From assembly GCA_022575985.1 (NCBI GenBank), contig JAKSXM010000014.1, positions 15,314,001 through 15,378,000 of the forward strand: a stretch of 64,000 nt of DNA. The letters run 5' to 3'. Position numbers and translations under genes: made by a program. The notes beneath the pieces are model-generated. The model did not search any database and was not told where the DNA came from. It saw nothing but the letters and a program-made list of their open reading frames with translations. The stretch is from Anagrus nilaparvatae (taxonomy: Eukaryota > Arthropoda > Insecta > Hymenoptera > Mymaridae). Of the stretch, positions 14,131 through 24,353 are shown piece by piece; positions within the stretch are counted from its first letter, which is position 1, and each line of letters starts with the position of its first letter.

Positions 14131-14270
14131 ATAAAATATAAAATACTTAAAATAATATAAAAAATCGATATCAGCTGTCCTAAATATAAAAAAATATAAA
14201 ATTCAAAAAATTAGACTCTAATTCGTTTTTTTGACATTTCTCTTTAATGAATGAATGAAATTAAGAAAAT
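13990..14270. repeat. Segment duplicated at 15590-15850
   Basis: The stretch from the CTCCTGTTTTATAGAAAAG unit through GATATCAGCTGTCCTAAAT and AGACTCTAATTCGTTTTTTT recurs with small changes at about 15590-15850. The two copies frame the 45-bp satellite. The second copy adjoins the right inverted flank, so the edge of the block has been duplicated once. Confidence 0.7.
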
Positions 14271-14764
14271 AAATAATTAATAAATGATTAATTAATAAAA
14301 AATCAAATGATGATATACATTGATATATATGTTGAATCAAATGATGATATATATTTTGATTTACAATCAAAATCAAATCAATCTAAATTAATCAAATGAT
14401 TGCATTGAAATATTTTTTTAATTTGAACAATTTTTATGTAATGATTGCATTGAAATATTTTTTTAATTTAAAAAATTGTAGCATAAAAAAATATATGCTA
14501 CTAAACTATCTTGTTTTATAGAAAAGTTGGAATTTCAAATATTTGTTTGCAATAATTGCATTGATAAAATTTTTATCCAATTATTGCATTAAAATATTTT
14601 TTAAATTTCATTCCAATGATTGCATTAAAATATTTTTGTCATTCCAAAAATTTATATGCAATTATTGTATCGAAATACTTTTTTAATTTGGTCATTAGAA
14701 ATTTTTTTCTAACTGTTTCTTGTTTAATAAAAAAATTGGAATTTCAAATATTTGTTTGCAATAA

Positions 14765-15560
14765 TTGCATTTTTTAGAAATGATTGCATTGAAAAATTTT
14801 TTAATTTTCAAAAATTTTTTAGCAATGATTGCATTGAAATATTTTTTCAATTTCAACAATTTTTTACCAATGATTGCATTGAAATATTTTTTTAATTTTA
14901 AAAATTTTTATGCAATGATTGCATTGAAATATTTTTTATATTTCAAAAATTTTTTAGCAATGTTTGCATTGAAGTATTATTTTAATTTCAAAAAAATTTT
15001 TCAGCAATGATTGCATTGAAATATCTTTTAATTTTTAAAAATTTTTATGTAATGATTGCATTGAAAAATTTTTTAATTTTCAAAAATTTTTTAGCAATGA
15101 TTGCATTGAAATATTTTTTATATTTCAAAAATTTTTTAGCAATGATTGCATTGAAATATCTTTTAATTTTCAAAAATTTTTTAGCAATGATTGCATATAA
15201 AATTTGTTTAAAATTTTTTCAAAAATTTTTATGCAATGATTGCACTGAAATATTTTTTCAATTTCAAGAATTTTTTAGCAATGACTCCATTGAAATATTT
15301 TTTTAATTTCAAAAATTTTTTAGCAATGATTGCATATAAAATTTGTTTAAAATTTTTTCAAAAATTTTTATGCAATGATTGCACTGAAATATTTTTTCAA
15401 TATCAAGAATTTTTTAGCAATGACTGCATTTAAATATTTTTTTAATTTTAAAAATTTTTATGCAATGATTGCATTGAAAAATTTTTTAATTTTCAAAAAT
15501 TTTTTAGCAATGATTGCATTGAAAAATTTTTTTAATTTCATTAAAAATTTTAATTTTATT
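14765..15560. repeat. 45-bp satellite derived from the 115-bp satellite core
   Basis: GCAATGATTGCATTGAAATA recurs every 45 bp (for example 15004, 15049, 15094, 15139 and 15184), separated by TTTTTTAATTTCAAAAATTT. The unit keeps only the ATGCAATGATTGCATTGAAA core of the neighbouring satellite. Because 45 is a multiple of three, long open frames with a 15-residue repeat appear here; they are by-products of the repeat and not genes. Confidence 0.88.
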
Positions 15561-15872
15561 TCATTCCATTATAATTTTTTTTCTAACTGTCTCTTGTTTA
15601 ATAGAAAAGTTGGAATTTCAAATATTTTTATACAATGATTGCATTTTAATATTTTTTTCATTTTATATATTTTTATGAAATGTTTATGATAGCATTTAGG
15701 TTTTTTTTAAGAAAATAAAATATAAAATATATAAAATCATATAAAAAATGGATATCAGCTGTTCTAAATATAAAAAAATAAAAAATTTCAAAAAAGTAGA
15801 CTCTAAGTCGTTTTTTTAATATTTCTCTTTAACGAATGGATGAAATTAAAAAAAAAAAAAAGTACCATTAGA

Positions 15873-16079
15873 AAATTGTTTAATAAATACAAAGAAACTT
15901 GGTTTTTACATTTTGATACAATCCATTCCGAGATCTGAAGTGATGAAAATGTCCACTTTTTGATTTTTTTAATTTTGAAGTTCTTAGCTTCAAACAGTTG
16001 TAACTCTGAACCGTGAGCTCAAATTAAAAAAAAAAAACGTCAAATCGATAGCATTTTTTCCTAGGAATAATTTGCACTA
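15873..16079. repeat. Right inverted flank of the satellite block
   Basis: This is the reverse-complement partner of 7715-7922. Shared landmarks are ATAGCATTTTTTCCTAGGAA next to TTTGCAC, AACAGTTGTAACTCTGAA, and TTTAATAAATACAAAGAAAC. Together the two flanks look like the arms of one long inverted-repeat element whose interior became satellite. Confidence 0.8.
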
Positions 16080-17879
16080 AACCTCGTTTCAAAAAACCTC
16101 TTAGATCCTGAGAAAAATCAGTTTTAGTGAAAAAAAATGAAATTATTTTGCGTTTTCGACTACTAACTTCTGATATTGATTTCTCGAAATCATTTAAATA
16201 TTTTTTAAAAATTAAAAAAAGGTCTGGAGATATTTCTTTAAAGATTACTTTAAAACCACTTTCATGTATTTTCGTCCGTACAATTCTCCATAAATGCGTG
16301 TCTAATAAAATCAAAAATAGTCAATTTTTTAAATTATTTCATTTTAATATATATAGGATAAATTCAAAAAATTAATTTTTTAAATAATATTCACAAATTT
16401 AATGGCGTTTAATGGTAAATATCTCTTAATTTTACCAATTTACATTTAATGTGTTATTACTTTTTAATCACGCAGTACTTCTGCAAAAAGAACAAATTCA
16501 AAACTCAAATTTAAACTTCCGTGTATATATTTATCAAGTAAATATTAATATTTTTTATTAAATGCAGTTTATACTAATTATTTTATGGAAAAAAATTTAT
16601 TTTAAAATAATAAATTATTACTTGATTAATAAATATGAAATTACAAATTAAAGAATAATATTAATGGCGTTCTTGCTGCTAAAACTGCGTTATAAAATTT
16701 TCTTCGTTTAATTACACGAAATTTCCCACTACCATTCGATTCTTGAGGTTTTTTTCTAACAACCTGTATACTATGTGTTTCAGATCAACAAGATTCTCTA
16801 TAACCAATCATGTTTATAACTAGATAATCTGTCTCTCTCTTACTCGTTATTTTACTAGCTGAAAAGCCAATCATAGCTTTCCAAAAAGGATATCTTGTTG
16901 ATTTAAAACAGACTGTATGTCTTATTTGGGGAATTCATTGGCCAGAGCGTCCTTAAGTCAAGCCTGACAAGTCCCAGCCATATAGAAATCCGACGCGCAG
17001 TCCAGTGAGTGATCTAAACTTGCCGGAACTTGTAAAAAATTCGGGAAAATCAAAGTAATTTTGCTCCACTTTTGAATACTCGGAATCTTTTACTTATTGA
17101 CCCTCATACACGAAAATACTAATGCGCGTTTTAGCAAACTAGTCTGACATCCGTAAAATATACTAAAAAGTTTCAGAAACAACTTGATAAACAAATAAAA
17201 AATTTGGTAATGTTGTCAAAAAATTACAAAAACACGAGTATTAGATATCCAATAATAAAGAAAAAAAACGCTTGAAGTTTAACTTTTTTTTTAAATTTCA
17301 ATAAATATAATTATGTGATCGCGTGCCTGAAATAAAAAAGTCTTAGCTTTTTTATAACTCTTTGCGATTTTTTGTATTATTTTTTTGCGTAATAAAAGTA
17401 TGAAAAATTTTCTATTAACAAATCAAATAATAATTTAGAAGCTGATGTTTCCCATGATAACTGAAAACCCCGTTGTATACGACCATCTCCAAACCTTAAA
17501 CAATCATACGTGTAGTTGGGTGCTTTTCAAATGAACAGTATACACAGGGTCCCACCCACTTATATCCGAAACGAAAGCTCTTATAGTTATATTGTTGAGA
17601 CAAAAAAAACGCTACAAAGGGTTATATAGCAATATGGTTCCTCATTAGCAATATCAATGGTTTATTTTACCTAACAAATTATAATGTCATAAGAAAAACT
17701 AAAAATGATCTTTTTCTTCATATTGTCATTTTAACATTTTATGGAAAAAATTAAATTTTTACATAAAAAAAAAAATTTTGTCTACTTCAGTACATAATCT
17801 TCATTTTATAATAACTAAATATGTTTACTAGACTGGCGTAATCAAAAGCCGTTTGAATGAAAACCCTATTATTTAACAT
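16080..17879. other. Gene-free AT-rich stretch
   Basis: No host gene was recognised. Overlapping opposite-strand frames at 16024-16375 show no known motif. A small inverted-repeat element sits at about 16764-16917. The remaining sequence is unassigned, including a more mixed patch at 16940-17120 (CCTTAAGTCAAGCCTGACAA). Confidence 0.5.
16764..16917. mobile_element. Small inverted-repeat element (about 150 bp)
   Basis: The arm GATCAACAAGAT (16783 on) pairs with ATCTTGTTGAT (16891 on). Both arms extend inward through CCAATCAT-like sequence and outward through TGTATAC-/GACTGTAT-like sequence. There is no coding content, and no target duplication is clear. Confidence 0.5.
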
Positions 17880-18540
17880 TATAGCGAACCTCTCTATAAA
17901 GACTATACTCAAATAAAGACCGCGACCACTGATTTTTAAGCATTGTTTTGAATTCTACCTTTATTTTCACCTCTCATAGCGACCATTATTTAAAAAAAAA
18001 AATTTTTCACATTGTTTTAATACTTTTTTATCTTTTCACCGTCCATTAAATATAAACTTATAAACATATAGCTGGTTTATATAGCTCTGCGTAAAATGTG
18101 AAGGAAAGTTTTTGAAATATTTTTTTTTATATTACTTGCTATGACAGACCGGCCACACTATAAGAAAAATTTTAATTTAAGAAAAAATTTAGGAAGTTCG
18201 ATGGAGGGGGAAACTGTTATTTCATCGATAATCAAATAAAATTAAGCTAATAAATGAAATATTTATCATAAATCACTTAATTAACTAACAATTACGTGAA
18301 TAATTAATGATTTATTAATTTTAATTAATTATTAATACGCAAATAATTAAATTTTAAAAAGCGCGGTTTGCCCCTCCATGGATAATTTTTAATTTTTTCA
18401 TTAAATTAAAATTTTTCTTATAGTGTGGCCGGTCTGTGATGAATATAAGGGTAAAAAAAAACTCCCGTTAACGACCACCTCCAATAGCGACCACTTTTCG
18501 CCATGCCACTTTGGGTATCTTTATTAGAGGTTCCACTGTA
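17880..18540. mobile_element. pogo/Tigger-like non-autonomous element
   Basis: The right end reads inward from TACAGTGGAACCTCTAATAA. The left end reads ATAGCGAACCTCTCTATAAA. Both subterminal regions carry CGACCAC blocks (AAGACCGCGACCACTG and AATAGCGACCACTTTTCG on the top strand). A CAGTGGAACCTC terminus with a flanking TA is typical of pogo/Tigger-type mariner elements; assignment rests on that terminus only. The element is split by the insertion at 18145-18436. Confidence 0.55.
18145..18436. mobile_element. MITE with CAGACCGGCCACACTATAAG termini
   Basis: The inverted repeats CAGACCGGCCACACTATAAG (left) and its reverse complement (right) extend about 40 bp into AAATTTTAATTTAA. The 290-bp element has no coding content. 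TGA lies on both sides, but three bases are too few to prove a target duplication. It is nested inside the pogo-like element. Confidence 0.8.
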
Positions 18541-18649
18541 TACCCTAAAGACATAATTACACCGGCTTTAACGAAATAAAAAAAATGTTTACTATTTTTA
18601 AGTTTAGGAATGAGATATCGAGTAAAAACAATATTTTAAAATATTAGTA

Positions 18650-19047
18650 CACAGAAAGAGGTTTGAACCGTTCAAGTCGGTTATAGTAGGAACCGAATAT
18701 AACTCTTACCATAAGAACGGAAAATTTTTATGCCTAGAACCGAGATTCACGGTTCTAAACCCTAGCTAAAAACCTTCTCTTAAAAAATTATTATTTTTTT
18801 CAAAATCAAAATTAATTACAAATATGTTTTTTAATTTAATGTACGCGATTCATAAAAGAAATATGAAAAATATTCTTGCAACTAATTTTGATTTTGAAAA
18901 AAATAATAATTTTTTAAGAGAAGGTTTTTAACTAGTTATTTAGAATCGTGAATCTCGGTTCTAGCATAAACATTTTCAGTTCTTATGGTAAGAGTAATAT
19001 TCGGTTCCTACTGTAACCGACTTGAACGGTTCAAACCTCTTTCTGTG
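18650..19047. mobile_element. MITE with CACAGAAAGAGGTTTGAACC termini and TA flanks
   Basis: Inverted repeats of at least 120 bp begin CACAGAAAGAGGTTTGAACC and pair end to end (CGGTTCTA, TCTTACCATAAGAAC and so on). They are flanked by TA at 18648-18649 and 19048-19049. The surrounding tandem repeats show the host context. TA duplication fits a mariner-type mobiliser. No open frame is present. Confidence 0.8.
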
Positions 19048-19049
19048 TA

Positions 19050-19860
19050 CCTACTTTTATAAAACTAAATTAGGTAATACGTTCAAAAAGAAAAAAAATA
19101 TTTCTGTTTTTTTTATTTTTTTGTGCGAAAAATTTTGAGAAAAAAAATTTCAAAAAATTAATTATTAGATTCGTCGAGATAAAGAGTAAAAGCATGCTTT
19201 CAGATATAAGTACTTCCTTAATTAGAAAAAAATTAGATACTACGTTCTTATCAGTTATAAAAAAATAAAAAAAATAATTTGTTTATGCAAATTATCGAAT
19301 TCGAGATATACTCATAGAGCAAAAAATATATTTTCAGATATTACTTTTATAAATAGAAATAAATTAGATGCTACGTTCAAAAAGAAAAATATTGCTATTG
19401 TTTTTATTGTTTTATTGTAAAAAATTTCCAAAAAATTAACTATAAAGGATATTTCTAAAACTATAGTACTCACAGAAAAAAATTTTCAGAAAAAAAGTTA
19501 AAAAAATTAAGTGTCATATTGGAGATATCGAGTAATAACCATATTTTCATATTTTCATATATCGGTACTAACATAGAAAAAAATTAGGTACTTAAATCCA
19601 GAAAGAAATAAAATATTGCAGTTTTTTTTATATTTTAATTTTGAGAAAAAAATTTTGAACAAATTATAAGTATCAGTTTTAAAAATTTACTATAAACGAG
19701 GTTTCTAAAACTAGTACTCCCATATAGAAACTAATTAGGTACAAGGTCCAAAGGGAAAAAAAATTTTGTATTTTTTGTATTTTTTTGTGACAAAAAAATT
19801 TTCAAAAAATTAATTATCAGATTCGGAATATCGAGTAATAGCATTCTTACGGCTTGCGTC
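19050..19860. repeat. Diverged tandem repeats of about 150 bp
   Basis: Blocks such as AAATTAGGTAATACGTTCAA, TTAGATACTACGTTC, TTAGATGCTACGTTC and TTAGGTACAAGGTCC recur at roughly 150-bp spacing. ATATCGAGTAA motifs lie between them. The array also extends left of the MITE (18600-18647), showing the MITE was inserted into it. Confidence 0.65.
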
Positions 19861-20539
19861 CGGAAAATTAAACAATGGCTCAAATCGAACGTAAATTACC
19901 TTTAGAGGCGAAGCCGGTAAACTGCGCAATTTGGGGCATTTTTTATTTATGGACAAGGCCCAAGGGCCGTATACAATTTTTCTGCGTTTGTGGCGAGAGA
20001 ACACACTTTTGCCGGACGCGCAGCTGCAGACTGCAGCAGCAGAATTTTTTTTCAGTGTAAAAATTAAAAAAATAAAAATTAGCAGATTTTAATTTTTTTT
20101 TTTTTGGGTATCGATACAAAAATATATCTATTTCAACCAGGGAAAAAAAGTAGGATTTGGCTTTCAATGCAGTTGTATGCACGAACAAGTGCAGACTGCA
20201 TTGGAAGTAAAATTTCCCACATTTTTTCCCGTGTTCAACACATAATTTTTCATTAAAAGTGACAAAAAGATCGCCCGAAAGTAAGAAAGTAGACCTTTTT
20301 TGCAACATGTAATGAAAAATATTTTTTAAGGGGTGTGCTGGATGAGTATCTCAATTTTGTTTTTCATAAAAATTTGTTTAAGTACCTGTAAATATTTTTA
20401 TTCTTTTTATAATTTTTACAAATATTAATTAACTATCATAAACTACATTATATATACAAAATTAATACTAATTATTTATATAAATATAAATAAATATAAA
20501 ATACAGTTTATATCAATTTCTTTTTGCTTTCATTTTTAA
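19861..20539. other. Unassigned stretch before the kinase gene
   Basis: A patch at 19860-20040 is richer in GC (GCGCAGCTGCAGACTGCAGC) and may be an old repeat. No protein homology was recognised in either strand. The 3' UTR of the minus-strand kinase gene should end here. An AATAAA on the minus strand lies near 20397. Confidence 0.45.
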
Positions 20540-21877
20540 TTAAGGATTTTCGTTAAGATCATTCTTATCATCTTGATATCTAGAAAAACTTTTAAAAGCT
20601 ACCGACTGTGGATTGATACAAAGTGGTACACGAGAAGACTTAATTTGATCAGTTATAAATCCATACATTTCTTCTTTAACTTGTTGAATATTTGTGAGCT
20701 TTTCTTCCCATTGGCTATCAAAAGGATGACTTGATCTTGTTTCAAATTCTTCTGCATAATGCCTTATTCCATCACTAGTTGTGTAACAGCATGTACACAT
20801 ACAAGAATGAAATCTTAAACGACCTTCATCTAAATGTGGATGAGCTAATGCTTCGTCGACAGTGATTCGCTTGGCAGGATTGAATATAAGCATTTGACAT
20901 AATAGATGGACAGCTTCATGAGAAGCTTGACTGCTAAGGGTATAAAGGGATGTAAGTGAAGACGCCTTTGGAGTACTTCTTAACATATGAGTTTTTGCCC
21001 CATCGCATGCAAATTTCATATCATCCATTGATGGTGTCCCTAGCAGATCTGTTATTAACTCTAGCTGTTGAACTGGTGATTGAGCTTGAAATAGAATTCT
21101 TCTTTGCAGAAGTTCTGCAAATATACAACCTATACTCCACATATCAACTGCAGATGTGTAATGTCTTGCTCCCATTAATATTTCTGGAGCTCTGTAATAC
21201 TGAGTAACAACTTCTTGAGTCATAAGTTTGTTTTTGTCTGGTTCTTCTACTCTAGCCAAGCCAAAATCGCATATTTTTAAAACGCAATTACTATTTACAA
21301 GAAGGTTTCCAGGTTTTATATCTCTATGTAGTATTTTTGCTGAATGCAAATATTTTAGACCTCGAAGTATTTGATATAAGAAAACTTTAATATGCTCCGC
21401 TGTTATTGCCTGAGGACTGACAATAATTTTATGCAAATCACTTTGCAACAATTCAGTAATGACATAAATTTCTTGAAAAAAATCTAAATGAGGTGGTTGA
21501 AGAATGTCCAATGCTGATAAAACATTTTGATGTTTAAAAAAGCATAGCATTTTTAATTCTCTAAACACTCTCTTGCTACTGATTAAGTTTTGAAATATAT
21601 TTGGTAATTTTTTAAGAGCGACTCGTTTACCATCTCGAGGATCTGTAACAGCCCAAACTACTCCAAAGGCTCCATACCCAATAGGCTTATCTATAGCTAT
21701 AGTATTCATATTTTCAGCAGGTACATTATTAATATGATAAAAAATATTTGTAGGCTGAGTTCTATGTGTAGCTGATGCTACACTTGCTGCTGAATTTGAT
21801 GGATTTGTGTGAGTATCTAATGTCATTAAACTATTATTTGTTGACGCTTTAATCTGCATTGATACAGAATTCCTCAT
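20540..21877 (-). CDS. nmo: Nemo/NLK-type serine/threonine kinase, intronless
   Basis: This proline-directed kinase of the nemo-like (NLK) group acts in Wnt, Notch and TGF-beta signalling by phosphorylating nuclear factors such as TCF/LEF. All 445 residues lie in one exon, with ATG at 21877. After a Ser/Thr/Asn-rich N-terminus of about 60 residues come the glycine loop IGYGAFGVVW (66-75), catalytic K89, HRDIKPGN (184-191, D186) and DFG (204-206). The activation loop is MTQEVVTQYYRAPE, with TQE at 220-222 in place of the MAPK TxY, which is diagnostic of NLK. The C-terminal extension with CMCTCC and RVPLCINPQSVAFKSF is also NLK-specific. No catalytic residue is missing. Absence of introns could mean a retrocopy or an intron-poor native gene; without the rest of the genome I cannot say. 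Confidence 0.95.
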   Translation of the reverse strand: MRNSVSMQIKASTNNSLMTLDTHTNPSNSAASVASATHRTQPTNIFYHINNVPAENMNTIAIDKPIGYGAFGVVWAVTDPRDGKRVALKKLPNIFQNLISSKRVFRELKMLCFFKHQNVLSALDILQPPHLDFFQEIYVITELLQSDLHKIIVSPQAITAEHIKVFLYQILRGLKYLHSAKILHRDIKPGNLLVNSNCVLKICDFGLARVEEPDKNKLMTQEVVTQYYRAPEILMGARHYTSAVDMWSIGCIFAELLQRRILFQAQSPVQQLELITDLLGTPSMDDMKFACDGAKTHMLRSTPKASSLTSLYTLSSQASHEAVHLLCQMLIFNPAKRITVDEALAHPHLDEGRLRFHSCMCTCCYTTSDGIRHYAEEFETRSSHPFDSQWEEKLTNIQQVKEEMYGFITDQIKSSRVPLCINPQSVAFKSFSRYQDDKNDLNENP

Positions 21878-22762
21878 TTAATTTTTAAATTAAATTACTT
21901 TTATTAAATTTAGATCCAGCTATGCATTGAGAATTTTAATTTGTAGGTTATAAATTTATAGAACATAAACATTTGCGTAATCGCGTCTTTCAACAGTTTA
22001 CAATTTAAATAATCATATTAGATAAATTTATGATTATTCATATTTTTTTTAATTTACAATTAGTTTTACTAAACACAAAATTTCAGTTCGCTATAGCATG
22101 AAACATATACTGGAAAAAAAGACAAACACTTTTAAAAATATAAACAGTATAGTAAAACACCTGATGGGGACAACTGCAATATAGAGCTGCAAATAAGTCC
22201 AAAATACTTGTTGTTTATTAAATATGATATTATGATTAAATTTTCTTTATGAAATTTGTAATTATTTGATAATATAAAGTTTTTACGAAATCAGCTGTGA
22301 ACACGGACAAAAAAGCAACTCCAAATTAGGCGTAAATAATACCTTATGTTATAAATGCGGGTGTTCCAATAAAAACATAGAATCAAATATAAAATACACG
22401 GACTGAAGCAGGAGTCAGGACTGAAGTACATTTCAAGGCCGTCGCGAATGTCGCGATCACACTTGCGCCAAGGTTAGGTTATTTTGTGGCAAGCTCCAAT
22501 ATTTTCTGAATTTGCAGCCACGCCGTTTCAGTGAATTTTAAGGTAATTCAATTTTTTTTTGAGAATGTTTTTCTTATAGTTTATTTATTTTAATTAATTG
22601 TAAATTAAAAATTAGTTAAATTAATTTATAATTAATATCATTAAAATCAAATCAAATTACCAAATCACTTAAAACAACCTTAAAATTATTTAAAAAATAT
22701 TAATACTTATATTCTTTTAGGTAATTATAGTCATGCTTTAATTATAATGGACTTTAAATGTA
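21878..22762. promoter_or_regulatory. Divergent intergenic region and likely FRA10AC1 leader
   Basis: This 0.9-kb gap separates the minus-strand kinase from the plus-strand FRA10AC1 and should hold both promoters. A GC-richer patch at about 22430-22540 ends in TTTTAAG followed by GTAATT (donor at 22543), and an acceptor TTCTTTTAG ends at 22720. This suggests a 5' non-coding exon and an intron at 22543-22720. After the acceptor come two short upstream frames: 22733-22741 (two codons plus stop) and 22746-22769, which overlaps the main start out of frame and could reduce translation. The assignments are inferred from splice consensus only. Confidence 0.45.
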
Positions 22763-23443
22763 ATGAATAAAAACTTTGATTACTTTGCAAATAAACAATC
22801 TACAAGTAAGTCGTCTAGCAATTTGAGTCAAGCTGACTATGATATAATAGCAGCAAATCATAAATTTTTATGGAAAGAAGAAGATAGTGTCTTAGACTGG
22901 AAGCAACAGTTAGCTAAAAAATATCATGACAAATTATTTAAAGAATATTGTATCAGTGATTTAACTTATTACAAAAGTAATCAAATTGCTCTTCGCTGGA
23001 GAACAAAACAAGAAGTTATTTCTGGTAAGGGTGAAAATTTTTGTGGCAACAAATTCTGCCAAACAAAAGAAGAGTTAAAAACTTGGGAAGTTAATTTTAA
23101 ATACGTTGAGGAAGGAAAGCCAGTTAACTCTTTAGTAAAATTAAAGCTTTGTAAAGATTGTTCAGTTAAGTTAAATTATTATTACGCTGCAAAACATAAA
23201 CACTTAAAAAAAAAAGAATCAGATAAACAGAAAAAGAAATCCAAAAAAGCAAATAAAAAGAATTCTTCATCTGATTCTGATATTGAAGAAAAAGCAAATT
23301 CTAATAAATTTGATGACTCTGAAGTAAATAATGAAAAAGATTTGTTAGAACAAAGAGATAATATTTGGGATAATAAAAATATTAATAATATTGAAAAAAC
23401 AATCGATGAAAAAATTGAAGAATATCTTGAAGAATTTTTTTAA
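22763..23443 (+). CDS. FRA10AC1: FRA10AC1 homologue (spliceosome-associated protein)
   Basis: A 226-residue nuclear protein of the FRA10AC1 family, associated with splicing complexes in other animals. The conserved core (about 30-150) contains WKQQLAKKYHDKLFKEYCIS, RWRTKQEVISGKG and CGNKFC, then LKTWEVNFKYVEEG and LVKLKLCKDCSVKLNYYY. The two paired cysteine groups (CGNKFC and CKDC) fit a metal-binding fold. A Lys/Ser/Asp-rich tail follows, ending EEYLEEFF, which matches the acidic tail of the family. The protein is shorter than the human one, mainly in the disordered tail. The start is the first ATG giving the conserved N-terminus. CFDP1 begins only about 160 bases downstream on the same strand, and no clear AATAAA was seen between them. 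Confidence 0.9.
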   Translation: MNKNFDYFANKQSTSKSSSNLSQADYDIIAANHKFLWKEEDSVLDWKQQLAKKYHDKLFKEYCISDLTYYKSNQIALRWRTKQEVISGKGENFCGNKFCQTKEELKTWEVNFKYVEEGKPVNSLVKLKLCKDCSVKLNYYYAAKHKHLKKKESDKQKKKSKKANKKNSSSDSDIEEKANSNKFDDSEVNNEKDLLEQRDNIWDNKNINNIEKTIDEKIEEYLEEFF

Positions 23444-23471
23444 TAATTAACATTATATTTTATTTTTTAAG

Positions 23472-23555
23472 GTAAGAATTAGTATTATTTTCTAATTTAG
23501 TGAAAAAGTTGGATGGTTTCTTATTTATAATTAATTAATTACTTTTCTTTTGTAG
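23472..23555 (+). other. Probable short intron between FRA10AC1 and CFDP1
   Basis: GTAAGA at 23472 follows TTTTTTAAG, and TTTTCTTTTGTAG ends at 23555. Both fit insect splice consensus, and the 84-nt length is normal for an insect intron. It lies between the FRA10AC1 stop and the CFDP1 start. This suggests a transcript running through both frames, or a shared 5' exon spliced to either acceptor. Confidence 0.45.
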
Positions 23556-23606
23556 CAAAAATTGCTTATTATATTAATTACTAAAACTAAGTTATCAAAA
23601 TTAAAT

Positions 23607-24353
23607 ATGGATAGGGAAAATTATCCAGATTCTGATTCAGATGATTCTGATTTTGTACCAGACGAAAAGGAGTATAACGTTAGTGAAGATTCAGATTCAG
23701 GAGCAGAAAATAGCGAAGATGAAAAAATGACTAGAAGTAATATTAAAAAAATTACAAAAAATACAAAAAAAAAACAAAAATCGAAAAATGAAGAAGAAGT
23801 TGTTGGAAATAATTCTAAAGCAGATCAAAAAGAAGAAGAAAATACTGATTCTTTGTGGGAAAAATTTTTATCTGATACTTCATCGTCAGCCAATAAATCA
23901 TCATCTACAAAAAATAAATCAGATGAGTCTTCTAATTTACACAATCAAAATGAAGAAAAAAAAGTTAATATCCAAAATATTTCAAATAATTTGTCTTCTA
24001 GTGAAAATAAGGACATTGCAGTTAATAGCAATAGTAAATCAAGTGTAAAATCTGAAATGCCAACTGTTTCTGGAAGTAACAAAAATCAGCCACCATTGTT
24101 GCTGCAAAAAATAGGTGCCAAAAGATCTGGATTATCGTCAGTTTTAAATCAGGTCAATAATAAAAAACAAAAAAAAAGTATATTAGAGCAATCCAAACAA
24201 GATTGGAATCAATTTAAAGCAGAAGAAAATATCCAAGAAGAATTGACAACATTCAATAGGGGTAAAAATGGCTTTTTAGAAAGGCAAGATTTCTTATCAA
24301 GAACTGATTTACGTCAATTTGAAATTGAAAAAAAATTAAGAGGCAAATATTAA
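23607..24353 (+). CDS. CFDP1: CFDP1/BCNT (Yeti/Swc5-type) chromatin protein
   Basis: This is a 248-residue member of the BCNT family, a subunit or partner of SWR1/SRCAP-type complexes that deposit histone H2A.Z. The acidic N-terminus (DSDSDDSDFVPDEKEY, then DSDSG clusters) is the histone-binding feature of the family. The middle is low-complexity Ser/Lys/Asn. The C-terminal BCNT-C domain (about 190-248) reads SILEQSKQDWNQFKAEE, EELTTFNRGKNGFLERQDFL and DLRQFEIEKKLRGKY. I chose ATG 23607, which places the acidic motif at the N-terminus; the frame is open upstream to 23562 without an earlier ATG. A 3' splice site, TTTTGTAG, ends at 23555, and a donor AAG/GTAAGA lies at 23472, so the 5' end is spliced. 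Confidence 0.9.
   Translation: MDRENYPDSDSDDSDFVPDEKEYNVSEDSDSGAENSEDEKMTRSNIKKITKNTKKKQKSKNEEEVVGNNSKADQKEEENTDSLWEKFLSDTSSSANKSSSTKNKSDESSNLHNQNEEKKVNIQNISNNLSSSENKDIAVNSNSKSSVKSEMPTVSGSNKNQPPLLLQKIGAKRSGLSSVLNQVNNKKQKKSILEQSKQDWNQFKAEENIQEELTTFNRGKNGFLERQDFLSRTDLRQFEIEKKLRGKY

Noticed and set aside
8060..15560. Regularly spaced repeats as a CRISPR array
   Set aside because: The whole unit repeats, with no unique spacers, in an intron-bearing eukaryotic contig.
14765..15638. Overlapping open frames with a 15-residue repeat (MIALKYFFNFKNF type)
   Set aside because: The 45-bp satellite is a multiple of three and lacks stops in these frames, so open frames arise automatically; the residues mirror AT-rich repeats.
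16024..16375. Complementary open frames of about 80-96 residues
   Set aside because: AT-rich sequence beside the satellite flank; no motif, and both strands are open by composition.
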